Both the position numbers and the translations under genes were made by a program. Of a DNA stretch of 64,000 bases, positions 1 through 10,597 are shown piece after piece (positions within the stretch are counted from its first letter, which is position 1; every line of letters starts with the position of its first letter). Source of the DNA: Corythucha ciliata (lineage: Eukaryota; Arthropoda; Insecta; Hemiptera; Tingidae); the NCBI GenBank assembly GCA_038030265.1, contig CM075939.1, positions 9,095,253 to 9,159,252 of the forward strand, in the 5' to 3' direction. Below the pieces are notes generated by a model, which was not told the DNA's origin, did no database searches, and was given only the letters and a program-made list of their open reading frames with translations.

Positions 1-431
1 GACTACTCAAACCTTCTTGGACGCTGGGATACCGAAAACAGGTTCGGCAGGCAAATTCACACTTCATTTTTCAAAGGCCCAACGAAAATGATGCAACGGC
101 ATCTGAATCATCATCATCGTCATCAAACGAGGAAACCTCAGGCGATGAATTCCAATAGAAAAATTAATGGACATTTGGTGGCAAGACTCGGCTTCAGCTT
201 TGTCTTCCGTAACGGCTAGAATTTTAACCATTTTTGTGCAGAGAGTTCGTATGATTCTATGGGTGCAATAAATACCTATAGTCGTTTGTTTATTATTCAT
301 TTGCTGAGTCTGTTGCAACATTGAGTGAAAAACGAATAAAAACCCAGTATTTTCCCAAATTGGGTTTTTTCCCGGTATTTTCCCAGGGAAAAAACCCGAA
401 ATTTTATTTTCCCGGTGTAAACCCATCACTA
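1..431 (+). mobile_element. 3' end of a hAT-like DNA transposon inserted in a Gypsy pol gene
   Basis: The segment ends at 431 in CCCATCACTA, whose reverse complement TAGTGATGGG fits the T/C-A-G/A-N-G start of hAT terminal inverted repeats. The last 100 bases (about 330-431) are built of alternating GGGAAAA and TTTTCCC words, a common subterminal pattern in hAT elements. From base 433 the sequence is Gypsy reverse transcriptase coding sequence already in frame, so the element breaks that gene exactly here. The expected 8-bp target duplication would be GGCACCAG (432-439), but the left end lies outside the window and cannot be compared. The hAT assignment is inferred from the terminus and not from a recognised transposase domain. 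Confidence 0.5.
3..158 (+). CDS. possible C-terminal tail of the hAT-like element's protein (partial)
   Basis: An open frame runs in from the left edge and stops with TAG at 156-158. It gives about 51 residues that end in an acidic, serine-rich tail: a run of seven serines followed by NEETSGDEFQ. Serine-rich acidic C-termini occur in many transposases, and the position just inside the putative right terminus of a hAT-like element fits this. No diagnostic hAT dimerisation motif is visible in the part present, so the product could equally be chance coding. Confidence 0.25.
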   Translation, partial: LLKPSWTLGYRKQVRQANSHFIFQRPNENDATASESSSSSSNEETSGDEFQ

Positions 432-432
432 G

Positions 433-2382
433 GCACCAGCACCCTATGATGTTACGTCTTTAAAATCCTTTTTGGGTTTAATTCAGTACTATGCCAGATT
501 TGTGCCGAATTTAAGTGAATTGTTGCACCCCTTGTGGCCTTTGTTGAAAAAAAATGTTAAATTCCAGTAGACCAAGGATTGTCAGGAAGCGTTTGAACGA
601 GCCAAGGCGGTGATTGCATCAGATGAGGTGTTAGTTCATTTCGATCCGAGTAAAAAATTGAGACTAGTGGGTGATGCGTCTCAGAATGGCCTGGGGGCGG
701 CCCTGGTACATGTTTTCCCGGATGGAACGGTGAAACCAATTTGCTTCGCGTCTCGAACGTACAATACAGCCGAAAAAAATTATTCTGTAATTCACAAAGA
801 GGCGTTGGCCTTGTTTTGGGGCGTTAAAAAGTATTACCAATATTTAGCTGGTCGACATTTTGAAATGGTTTCGGACCATAAGCCTTTAGAAGCGATTTTT
901 GGGGAAAAAGCTCAGTTACCCCAAATGGCTGCAGTGCAGGACGCATCCAACGTTGGGCGTCATATTTGTCCGAGTTTGATTATTCGTTTAAAAATATTAA
1001 AGGTAGTGAAAATGTTCTTGCCGACTCTCTTTCTCGTTTGCCTTTAACGGAAGGTCCGGAACCCGGTGACAAAGGCTGTGAGTATGTTGATTTTTTAGCT
1101 GAAACTCCGCCCATTGACTTCATTTGTTTGCATAAAGAAACTTCAAGAGACCCTGTGCTTCAAAAAGTTGTCCACTTTTGTCGAAATGGATGGTTTGGCG
1201 AAAATGCTGTTTCAGAGGAATTCAAGCCGTTTTTTGCTCGTCAAGCAGAAATTTATGAGGAAAATGGCATCGTTATGTGGGGATTTAGAGCAATTATTCC
1301 AACTATTTTAAGGCCCACGCTTTTAAAAGATCTTCATACAACCCACCTGGGTGTGTCAAAAATGAAGGAACTAGCGCGGGCATATTTTTGGTGGCCGGGG
1401 TTGGACAAGGCCATAGAGGAAATTAGTAGGTCCTTTATGCAAATGGCCAGAAGCCATTGAGCCACTTTCTCGGATTCACGTTGATTATTTTGGGCCGTGC
1501 CGAGGAAAAAATTAGTTTATAATCACAGATGCTTATTCAAAGTGGCCAGAAGTGTTTGAAACCACTAGGGAAGATACTGCCACCACAATTTCCTTTTTAC
1601 GGGATTTTTTTTGTCGTTTCGGATTGCCGAAAACATTAGTCTCGGACAATGCGTCTTATTTTTCCTCCGTGGAATTCAGGGCATTTTGCGAATCTCTGGG
1701 TATCACCTTATTACACCCTCCTCCTTGTCACCCCGCCGGAAATGGTGCGGCAGAAAACACCGTCAAGTCCTGCAAGACGGCCTTATTAAAAGCGTTGAAA
1801 GAACAGGGGCAGTTGAGTACTGAAATTATTTTGCAACGTTACCTTTTTATGTACAGAAACACTCCACATTCTACTACAGGGGTCGAACCAGCTCTTCGAA
1901 TGATCGGGAGAGTGGCTAGGAACAGGTTTTCGTTGCTAACCTGCCAATCAGCTACCAAAAAAGGGGATAAACAGGCTTTATATTTTAAGGGGAAACGACA
2001 CGTAAATTTTGAAGTGGGAGATATTGCCTTGGCAAGAGATTATTCCAGTTCAGGGGATAAATGGTGTAAGGTCAAGATTATTAACAAAATTGGAAGTAGA
2101 GTTTGTCTTTGTCAGGTTTTGGGGAATTCTGTCATTTGGAAAAGACATTTTGATCAACTTTTAACGTTCTCAGGGAAGTCACAAGAAGTTTCAGAATCTT
2201 TCGAGCTCCCACCCGAAAATTCCTCACCTTTCCCTAGTGAACCCTCCCCTATGCCAGAGCCGTCCATCGAGAGTCAGACCTCCGATTCGGGAGGTGGAAC
2301 CCGTCAGGGTGCATCTGAGACGGACAGACCGATACGAAATAGACGGGCTCCAGCTCGGTTATCTGATTTTGCACTGACATGA
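433..2382 (+). pseudogene. pol: Gypsy pol: RT thumb, RNase H, integrase (broken)
   Basis: The first readable codons from 433 give the RT thumb/connection signature SFLGLIQYYARFVPNLSELL. RNase H follows at about 610-920, with the catalytic pattern DASQNGLGAAL, KEALALFWGVK and SDHKPL. The integrase zinc-binding region (HLGVSKMKELARAYFWWPGL) lies at 1345-1410. The integrase core has the three acidic residues in TDAYSKWPEVF, VSDNASYF and NGAAENTVKS. The product would copy and insert the element. The copy is dead: there is a TAG at about 570, a frameshift near 940-966, a second near 1440-1460 and a stop near 1515. The frame ends at 2382 with a proline- and serine-rich tail. Confidence 0.85.
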
Positions 2383-2521
2383 GGTTTTTTTTTTCTCTCT
2401 TGTTTTTTCCGACAATTTTTTTTTTTTGAATTGTATACGTTTTTTTTGTTACCGACAATGAATTGTACGATTATGTGATTTTCATATTTTGTTTGTGTGG
2501 GTTTGTAAAAAAAAAAAAAAG

Positions 2522-2540
2522 GAAACTGAGGGGGACATAT
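2522..2540 (+). promoter_or_regulatory. Gypsy polypurine tract
   Basis: A purine-rich stretch GAAACTGAGGGGGACA lies directly before the TG that opens the putative 3' LTR, downstream of the pol stop and an A-run. This is where plus-strand DNA synthesis is primed in LTR retrotransposons. The assignment depends on the LTR boundary. Confidence 0.5.
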
Positions 2541-2787
2541 TGTGATGTAGTGATGTATAAGTATTGTGACGGGGGAGAATCACTCGTGACGTAGGGAGCG
2601 ACCGAAAAGGCTTTCCTACCTTAATGTTTCTTTCTTTTTATAGCAAGACTTGTGAAGGGTTAAGCTCACGTCGTATTCGTTTATTTTCCGCTTTACCCAT
2701 GTTCTCTTGTTATTTGAATACTTATATGAGTTCGGTTGTTATCCAGTTCTATTTATTCGTTTGCTCCCGAAAGTACCATTTATTACA
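2541..2787 (+). repeat. putative 3' LTR of the Gypsy element
   Basis: The segment starts TGTGATGTAG immediately after a polypurine tract and ends TTATTACA, giving the TG...CA form of an LTR at 247 bp. The opening TGTGATGTAGTGATG resembles LTR starts seen in other Gypsy elements. No 5' LTR copy is in the window, so the right boundary is inferred only from the CA dinucleotide. Confidence 0.5.
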
Positions 2788-3366
2788 GTCGAGTAATGTT
2801 TAAAATGAGTAGAAGTACGAGCATTTTTAAAATGTTGCTTTCCAATTTAGCAAAAATATTCGGTTTAAAACCAATTCCAAAACCAGCTGGTTATAAAATC
2901 AACGATGTCTCGTGAAGACAAGAATCTTTAGGTCTTTAACCGTTTTGGGAAATTAAATTAAGTGTTTTTTTTGTGAATGTTCAGTGCATTTTCCAGAATT
3001 ATTGTGTTAACCTTTTATTGGTGCTTTTCAGGTGGCAAGTGGGAGAAGTAGGGCCTGTCTCTCTTTTTCTTTTTTCTGTAACTTCGCTTTGAAGAAAACT
3101 TAAATTTAAAAAATGCGCCTAAGGTCCCATTTCGATGGTGGAAAATAATGATTATGATAAATATGTGCGACTACGACTCATTCTCAGTACGTAAAATTTA
3201 ATCGCGAAGAAAAAAAAAACAGCAAAATGAAATGGGCGGAGGTTTTGTTTTTACTTTGGCCGACCTCAAGGTGACACGATAGAGGGAAGGGGAACAACGA
3301 AGGTCAACGTTGTGCCCACGCCATGCGCGTTCGTATCGTACAAGTTATTAAGGGGTAATTAAGAAA
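2788..3366. other. intergenic, no gene seen
   Basis: Between the Gypsy LTR and the Penelope-like fragment I see AT-rich sequence with short homopolymer runs and no frame resembling a known family. The last 100 bases may be the degraded 5' part of the Penelope-like element. Confidence 0.5.
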
Positions 3367-4600
3367 TTGAAGAACAAAATGAAAGTCAACAACCTGGTGA
3401 TGATGAAAGAGGATAAAGGACAGGCAATGGTCGTTGCAGATAGAACGGTATACGTAGAAAAAACGGAGCAGTTTCTTGCGGACAACGGGTTTACAAAGCT
3501 GGACAAGGATCCCACGCCTAAATATCAAAAAGAAGTGGTAGAAACTATCAAAAATTGCCAGCACATCTTGTGGAACGAGATGTAAGAGGTAGGAAATTCA
3601 TCAAAATGAATCCCAGCGCTCCGAGACTTTACTGTCTTCCCAAGCTCCACAAGAAGGCGGCGACGAAATTTCCTGCACTACGGCCAATAGCTGCCATATA
3701 ATTTTGCACCAACGGAGCTCATTGGAAAGAAAATAAAATACGAATTCTACAAGATGACGGGATTTAAGCCCAAATATTCCTTAAAAAACAGCGTAGAGCT
3801 TACAGAGAAAATTAAGAAAGTAAAATTGTCGAGCAGAAGTACCTTATGTTCGTTCGACGTAGTCAATTTGTTCACATCGATCCCACCACGTGTAGTCGTA
3901 GACTAACGGCAGTCGTAGACTAGACGGTAGATTGAACAGCAGTTGTTCGCCTGGAAAAAACGCACAAATCCGCTGGCAGGAGTAGAGCTAGTCAACCTCT
4001 TCAGGATGTGTTTGTCGCAGAGCTATCTGAGGTTCAACTATGACTTTTATCTTCAGAAAGACGGTTTGGCAATGGGTTCTCCGATATCCCCATTGTGTGC
4101 CGAGATATTTTATGGATGCCTTTGAGAAGATTTACGTAATGTCAAACAGGAATCCATACCGGAAGAAAATTGCATTCTGGGCCAGGTACGTGGATGATAT
4201 CATTGTGGTTTGGGAAGGAATGCAGGAGGAATTGACTGATTTTCTTCTCTACTTGAATAATTGCTTGTCATATCTCAAGTTTACCCTTGAAACGGAAGCA
4301 AATGGTGCCATAAACTTCCTTGACTTAAGAATTGCTCGGGCCGGTGAATCTTTTTCACATGGGATCTTCCGGAAACCATCGGCAACGGATATAGTCATCC
4401 CATCGACGTCACAGCACCATCCGCAGCACAAATTGGCGGCGTTTAGGGCGTTCATCCACACGCTTCTCACTATTCCACTCGATCGAAGAGGCTATGAGGA
4501 GGAGTATAAGATGATAGTCCACATTTCCCAGGTTAATGGTTATAACAAATCGATGGTAGACGCAATGATTAAAAAAAAAAAAAAAAGCAATACCATCCGG
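3367..4600 (+). pseudogene. Penelope-like element reverse transcriptase (broken, no endonuclease)
   Basis: The reading is split over several frames but shows Penelope-like RT landmarks in order. These are an N-terminal KEDKGQAMVVADRTVYV block (3400-3460), LYCLPKLHKK with PALRPIA (3625-3700), RT motif A as SFDVVNLFTSIP (3850-3890), motif B as GLAMGSPISPLCAEIF (4063-4110), the catalytic ARYVDDIIVVW (4180-4215) and NFLDLRI (4313-4333). Penelope-like elements normally carry a C-terminal GIY-YIG endonuclease; here coding ends in an A-run at about 4570 against an inverted LINE. Stops and frameshifts at 3583, 3700 and 3905 show that it is dead. Family assignment is confident from the motif set. Confidence 0.8.
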
Positions 4601-5690
4601 AACGATCGAGGTCACTTTTGTGGAGGCGGCGGAAGTCTCGGATGAGATCGTTAGTCCCTCGAGTCTCATAAAGATGTCTTGGGCGTTCGGGCTTGAATTG
4701 CTCGATGTGTCGAGAGATGAACTTAGTACACTGGTAGATATACTCCCCGAACAACGTGTTGATTTTGGTCTCTTTGAAAGCTTGTCTGCACGAGTCCCTA
4801 TACCTCAGATCAAGCAGAGCTCTAATTGCTCGTTTCTGGAGCTTAAATATTTTTTTGGCGCTCTGAGCGTTACCCCAGGAGGTCAATCCATAAGAGAGAA
4901 CCGAATGAAATAAGGCAAAGTACACCATTCGTCTCACTTCAAAAGACACGACTGTTCTAAGCCTGGATAGGAGGTAGACCACCCTTGTGAGCCTTTTCTC
5001 AAGGTCACTGACGTGCGGCGCAAAAGTCATCCTAGAGTCAAGGATGACTGCTAAGAATTTCACAGTCATGGAATTGAGGCATGGAAGATGACGCAACGTA
5101 AAGACAACCTCGACAGTTTTTTCCTCATTGAGTTTGAGACCATTTCTCTCGAACCATTCCTTGGCCGACAAGACGTCCGATGCGGTATGTGACTTAGCGA
5201 CAGTAAGGTCCCTGTGATTATTCACAATCGACGTGTCGTCCGCGTATAGTAGAAGATCACCGTAGTTTATGGTCATACTCAGGTCATTAATGAGAATTAG
5301 AAACAGAGTGGGTCCGAGGATAGAACCCTGAGGAACTCCACGTTTCACTGATAGTGGGGCCGATTCTTTTCCTTCATGGAAGACAAACTGCGTACGATTT
5401 TCAAGGTAGGACCTTAGTAGGTTCAGCGCGGGGCCGCATACACCCATCTTTTTTAGTTTAATCACGATTAACTGATGATTGGCCGAGTCGAAGGCTTTAG
5501 ATAGATAAAAAAACGCCCCCACAGAAATTCTTCTTTCCTCGAATGACTTAAGGATCCTCGAAACCAGAGCGTTAATAGCATCACACGTCGATTTACCCCT
5601 CTGATATCCATACTGAGCAGGAGAGATGAGACCGCATCGTTCGAGGTAGTCCACAAGCTGTTCCCGAAATGTTGATTTGAAATAGTCAAA
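4587..5690 (-). pseudogene. jockey-like non-LTR retrotransposon ORF2, RT and C-terminus
   Basis: One long frame (4569-5654, - strand) encodes RT motifs YGYQRGKSTCDAI, SKAFD, RGVPQGSILGPTLF and LLLYADDTSIV, then the C-terminal LSYGLTSWGNA, LQKRAIRALL and an HLYETR region typical of jockey/CR1-group LINEs. It would reverse transcribe the element's RNA at a nicked target. The copy is 5'-truncated at about 5690, lacking the endonuclease and RT start. RT motif A, usually FLDLSKAFD, reads FFYLSKAFD, so the catalytic aspartate is tyrosine (codon at 5505-5507). The 3' end abuts the A-run of the Penelope-like fragment with no poly(A) of its own in the correct orientation. Confidence 0.85.
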
Positions 5691-6540
5691 TCCACGAAAT
5701 TTGGTTGCTAAAGTGGACCAAACCGTGGATTTTAAAGGAAGAGAAATCTGCCTAATTGAGACTTAAAAGGGCCAAATCCTGGAAATTTCATTTTTGAAGA
5801 TCCCTCGAAATTGCATAAGAATGAGGGAAACCTCGCGAAATTGTCTGTTGAAAAAGACAATCACGACATTGGCTTATCGATTTTAAGCCAAACCCTCGAA
5901 ATTGATATTTGAAAGAGCCAAACCAACGGAATTGGTTTGGTTCGATTCAATTGAGACGAACCCCCAAAATTGCTATTTCAAAGAGCCATAAGTTCGTTAT
6001 TTTAGTCATTTTCGGGGAACGAACTGCGATTTCAACCATTTTCAAGGGACAAATCGTCATTTTAGCTATTTTTAGGGCGTATAGAGTCAGTTTTGCAATT
6101 TATAGGGTGAGAAGCCAAGGCATGAATCGCTCAGTTTTAGCCATTCTTGGCGCACTCTTGCCATTTTCAGAGCAGGAATCACCTGTATAGGCATTTTAAG
6201 GGCGCGAGTCGTCAGCTTTAGCCATTTTTAGAGTGTGTGGAGCCAATTTAGCTGTTTTAGGTCGTTAAGTATCCAGGAAGCTAAGGCCACTTTTGGTGCG
6301 CGAATGGTCAATTTAGCCATTTTTAGGGCACGAATCATGAACTTTTCAGGTATTTTCACGGCGCCCTAATCGTACGCCTAGCAATTTATAGGGAGCGAGA
6401 AGTCGGTTTGGCTATTTTTAGAGCGGCAATCGCCAGTTTCGCTATTTTTAGGTCGTAGTAAATAGTAATTAGTCATTTTTAAGGCGTGGAAATCGTCAGT
6501 TTTTGCCATTTTTGGGTGCGACTATAGTTAGCGATTTACT
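5690..6540 (+). repeat. diverged tandem array, A type (about 30-31 bp unit)
   Basis: Units centre on the words TTTTAGCCATTTTTAGGG and GCGAATCGTCAG, repeated with many substitutions and small indels, best seen at 5990-6540. The first part (5690-5990) has a related unit with AAAGAGCCAAACC and CGAAATTG. An inverted array of the same type lies at 51190-52020. No coding potential is credible in it. Confidence 0.7.
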
Positions 6541-6911
6541 CTGGGTTTAAGGACCTAACGAAACTGGGGACACGGTGTATTTTCTTGTTTTAGCCGCGAA
6601 TTTTCCTTGAGATATCGCGAATTTTCTCAATTTGAGCCACCAGAATAGCGCTTTCGGGGGCTCACTCGAATGTTCAGCCCACACTATTTGTTGATATCAC
6701 TTGGAACGGTATATTCTCCAGGCCGGATAGACTGAAATTCTTAGAAACTAGCCAAATCTCTGTCCAACAGTCCGACTTTTTCACATATTTTATACCACAT
6801 ACATACATGGATAACCTGAAAATCCTATTTTCCCGCATTTAATCTGTTCAGGTTCGGGGGCCCCGTCTAATAGAGGGCACGCCTCGGCCCTGCCTTCGGT
6901 ACATTACACTG
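6540..6911 (-). mobile_element. terminal arm of a hAT-like non-autonomous element, right end at 6911
   Basis: The segment ends ...TACATTACACTG, the complement of a CAGTGTAATGTACCGA start. It is collinear in inverse orientation with 62780-63125: both share GGACCTAACGAAACTGGGGA, GAGCCACCAGAATA, CAGCCCACACTATTTG and GGGGGCCCCGTCT. That match defines a family arm of about 350 bp. The 8 bases after it, CGTGGCGT (6912-6919), would be the target duplication, but I found no matching left end, so the left boundary is unknown. The arm is joined to the A array on its inner side. Confidence 0.6.
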
Positions 6912-7390
6912 CGTGGCGTCTGATGTCCACTTTTCGGGATGCTGGAAGTCGAGAAAATCTGGTAAACCTAACTTCAACGCGTGAAACGCTCATTTTTGGA
7001 GATTTCAAGGGATGATTATTATTATTATGCAGTGGGCCCCCAACCGGCCTGGCCGAGCCCAAAGCGCTTAAGCCGTTCCCGGCTCATAAGAGGCTCTAAA
7101 GAGAGTCTTAAGACGCTAAAGACTAGTTCCAACGCTCTAAACTTTTCAGAATATTCCATGGAGACGCAGTGCTAGTTGGGGAAGTCGGCTGTACAGAACA
7201 AGCGCGGTACCAGATGTGTGCCTTCTTTTCACCCAGATTTGATGCCCTGGAGGGCAGATTGCCAGGATAGATCAGTCAGGACTTAGGGGAAAAGACGACC
7301 TAGCACGTGCAAGTCCTGTGACCTTGCCAGCTGGTCAAGGCCGACACGCTACCTATACCCGTTACCGGGAATAAGCCTTTTAATCAATAA
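6912..7390. other. no gene seen
   Basis: This 480-bp stretch of mixed composition has a short TTA/ATT run near 7010-7026. I see no tRNA, coding domain or repeat unit in it. Confidence 0.4.
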
Positions 7391-8085
7391 GACGTGAATT
7401 ATGGTTTTCTCATTTTTAGGCGCGAATTAGTGTTTTTAGTTTAATTTTAGACATGAATTAGCGTTATTCCAAAATTACTAGCTGCTAAACAGGGATTTTT
7501 CCGAATTTCAGCCATGAATGAATAGTTTTCCTCAATTTCTACAGTGAATTAGCGCTTTTTCTCAATTTTACACCACGAATTAGCCAATTTCATTAATTTT
7601 ATTCGTAATTTAGTAATTTTTTAACTTTTAGCTTCTCTGTTTGAGCAACGAAGTTGACTAAAGAGGACGAAAATTGTGTTTTCGTGAATTAGAATTATAG
7701 CCTCTGTGAATTGGCATTTTCTCGATATTATCCATGGTCCGTGGATTAGCTGTTTTTCTCAATTTTTTGCTGCGAATTTGCTCTTTTTCTCAATTTTACA
7801 TTGTGAATTAGACATTTTTATTAATTTTGCCGCAATTTAGCGATTTTTTTACATTTAGCTATGAATTAACGTCATTTTTCTATTTGCTTCTAAGAAGATG
7901 AGGGTTTTTCAACTCTAGCCGTTAATTAGCGATTTTTCCCAATGTTGACCGCGAAATCGCGTTTTTCCTCATCCTAGCTGATAATTCAGTTTTTTCTCAA
8001 TTTCTTTCAATTTCAGCCACGAATTATAGCACTTTTGGCTCAATTTCAGCCACCAATTAACGTTTTTAGCAGCTAAATTGCCATT
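7390..8085 (+). repeat. diverged tandem array, B type (about 29-30 bp unit), forward
   Basis: Degenerate units combine GCGAATTAGCG with TTTTTCTCAATTTTAGCC, in the orientation complementary to the arrays at 15230, 50330 and 53090. Units are 28-31 bp and strongly diverged from each other. The same unit recurs in at least eight places in the window. Confidence 0.75.
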
Positions 8086-8140
8086 TTTCCTACGTAGTTT
8101 TTGTACAGTGTGTCTTAGCTCGCCGCAGCCTTATAACGTA

Positions 8141-8216
8141 ATGGGCGCAATGGCTGGATTCGAACCCAGGCCCACTGGGTTGCGAAGCAAGCATTGTATC
8201 CATTACACCATCGAGG
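8141..8216 (-). tRNA. tRNA-like sequence (degenerate tRNA or tRNA-derived SINE head)
   Basis: On the - strand there is a perfect internal box A (TGGTGTAATGG) and box B (GGTTCGAATCC) at tRNA-like spacing, with a TTGC-TTC-GCAA hairpin between them where an anticodon arm would be. The T arm is mispaired (CTGGG against CCAGC) and the outer stem pairs only as CGATGG with CCATTG, offset from a normal acceptor. The anticodon cannot be assigned. I read it as a tRNA pseudogene or a tRNA-derived SINE promoter rather than a working tRNA. Confidence 0.45.
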
Positions 8217-8219
8217 CGC

Positions 8220-8745
8220 GCTATAATTACCGCTTTTTCCCGGTTTTCTTCCAGAGGCTAGGGGCGTCGGGTTGTCCGGGGCCCCTAGGCCGGTACCTAG
8301 TCTGCCTAGGCATAAATCCGGCCCTGCGTACCTATTTATTTCACCAAAAATCCATTTTCGCAAGTCTGACTCACTAAAAATCAATTTAGCGGATTTTTGT
8401 TGATGAAAACCCAATTTCGTGAGGTTGCATCGTTCAAAATCCAATTGTGAGGATTTTGCACGCTATAATAAACCATTTTAGCGACTCTGGCTCACTAAAA
8501 CGTCAATTTCGCGAAGTCTACTCGCAGAAATACCATTTTTGTGGGCATGTCTCTCTAGATACCATATTTTGTTGGTTTCGGCTCGCTGAAAGCCTAATTT
8601 TTTGGGGTTGCCTAATTGAAATGATATTTTCTCAGGGTTAGCTATCTAAAAAACTAATTTGTTGATGTTTGGCTCTGTAAAAATGCCAATTGCGAATTTG
8701 GACTTTTTCAAAAATATATAATTGCACGGTGCTCGCTATTAAGTA
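8220..8745. repeat. hAT-like terminus (ends 8326) and diverged C-type tandem array
   Basis: At 8270-8326 the sequence ends AATCCGGCCCTG; its complement CAGGGCCGGATTTATGCC is a hAT-type terminus. From about 8340 to 8740 follow C-type units of about 30 bp with CTCACTAAAAATCCAATTTT and a GCGA word. The same unit recurs at 17570-17830 and 54830-55060. No matching second terminus was found. Confidence 0.55.
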
Positions 8746-10597
8746 ACCCAACTTTACTGTACGATGTGCGAAGGACTTTCAAATGTGTTGATCCGGTCAT
8801 GTTTATAATGAATGGCCAGACAGACACAGAAGGGGTTTTGGAAACCGAAAATTTGACTTTGGGCAATTGCGAAGAGCATGAGCCCTTTGCAACCGCAGCA
8901 CCTCGTCGTCGGCTATTGAGGGTGACAGTCCAGCCGGCGCCTTATCCGTGAACCTGATTTGCCTCAAAACATGTCTCTAACTTTGCTTTCCACCAAACCC
9001 GCCCTCACCTATCATTGCTTCCATTTTCTCAATCGACCCCCCTCCCCCCCCACGTGTTTAAAACCGCCCATCGTACTACGCGCTTCTACAAAACAAAAAC
9101 ACTTGTTAAACCGCAGGTAAAATGATTTGAAAGACTTCGCTCTTTTGTAAAGGCGTGTTGTTACACCGAAATGGTCGGGGCGGGGTGTTATTTAGTGGTC
9201 TTCCACAAAAATTACACTCAAAGTGGTTGAATTACGTAGTAAAAGTTCTGACACTTTTTTCCCCCTCTCTCCAAGACGTTATTAAACAACCGGTGAAAAC
9301 ACTCCGTGGTCACCGTCATTATTAATGGCTGTGAAACAAAATCTTCTTCGTTTCCTCTGAAAGTAGAAAATTGAAGTCAATATGGAGAGCTCTTCAAGTA
9401 AACTGTAGAGGAATGCCCACAACAAAAGGACGCTCAAAGTACGAGTTGACCTATTCTAATCACGTTTCTTCCCATTCCCGAATGAGGAATTTTTTAAACA
9501 GTGGGCCACTTTTACACACAAAAAAAATCACTTATACATGGGAACACGGGAAGTAAAAGGGAGGCATAAACAAAATAAAATTAAAAAGAAAAGGAATATT
9601 AGTGAGAACAGAATTGGAATCAGTTCATGATGCGAAAGGTGTTTTTCTGGTAAATATCGTCATATTTTTATCCCCTTCCCTCCTCCCATTCCTCATTCTA
9701 CCTTCCTCAATTTATCTGCGTTTAAGGTATAAAACCAGGTCATTCAATTAATACCGAATAAACCAGCGAGTTTATCTTCCGTTACAGCACTATAAAAATA
9801 ACGTATCTTTATACGTCTTCAAATTATGACCTCTCTCTCTCTCACTCTGTCTCTCTTTCTTTCAGCTTCTCTTTTTTATTGTTTTCATCGGGTAGAAATG
9901 ATCTTCGCCTTCACAACGTCGAATGCAAAGCATAATGAGCCACTTGAGAGAGTGGTCGTGGAGGTAAAGGGGGAATGCTGTGGAGGGGGGGGGGTGAGTG
10001 ATGGAGAAAGAAAAATGAATGAGAATAAAAAGCAGGCTAAACACAAAATCCATCGGTGCGGATAGTAGACCTTTCCTCATTCCAAAACGCACTTTCTCCT
10101 CCGATTAATGACACGCTTGTGATTCAAGAACATTCGTTCAAAAGTACCCGCTTATTTTGGATATGCTTGAAATTCGTTCCAAAAAAAAAACACCTCTCCT
10201 CCCCCTCACAATGAACAGCATCACTATATCAACCAAAATAACAGTCTCCGCAAGCCGAATATTCAGTTCTGCGTGTAGCTAGCAATTTACCACCCCCGCC
10301 TATACAAGAAACTGCGACATGGCCGTGAAAATCAAAATTTCGCACTCTGGGCCGCTTGTCAATTGAGTCGCATTATCTGATTTTTTTGAACCACGAACTG
10401 TTTATTTGCGCTATAAAAAATAAATAAATAAGAAAGGTGTCTGGGAAAGGGGGGGGGGGGTTTCTCGGCACGAGTAATCCAAAAATTGATACATATTTTA
10501 TTTTAAGACGTTAAAGAGGTTCCTATCCTACCGTGATTGCGACATTTTTGGTCGGTTTGGATGTTTTTCAGAGAGGGGGTGGCGCATTTTTCAGTCG
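8746..10597. other. non-repetitive intergenic stretch, no gene recognised
   Basis: The longest frames here (8766-8951 and 9826-10065) are short and unlike any family I know. A CT-dinucleotide tract lies at 9830-9865, a G9 run at 9986-9994 and a G12 run at 10449-10460. The 8766-8951 frame ends in an arginine- and proline-rich tail and could be a transposon remnant, which I cannot confirm. Confidence 0.4.

Larger units (their letters stand above)
432..2787 (+). mobile_element. Ty3/Gypsy LTR retrotransposon, 3' portion
   Basis: The element retains the end of reverse transcriptase, RNase H, integrase, a polypurine tract and a 3' LTR, in the order of Ty3/Gypsy (RT-RH-IN). Its 5' part (gag, protease and RT fingers/palm) is not in the window, because a hAT-like element ends exactly at its first base. 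It is on the + strand and is followed by a Penelope-like fragment at 3.4 kb. Confidence 0.85.

Noticed and set aside
8766..8951. Short frame with an arginine-rich end as a gene
   Set aside because: Only 61 codons, no splice signals that extend it and no family resemblance.
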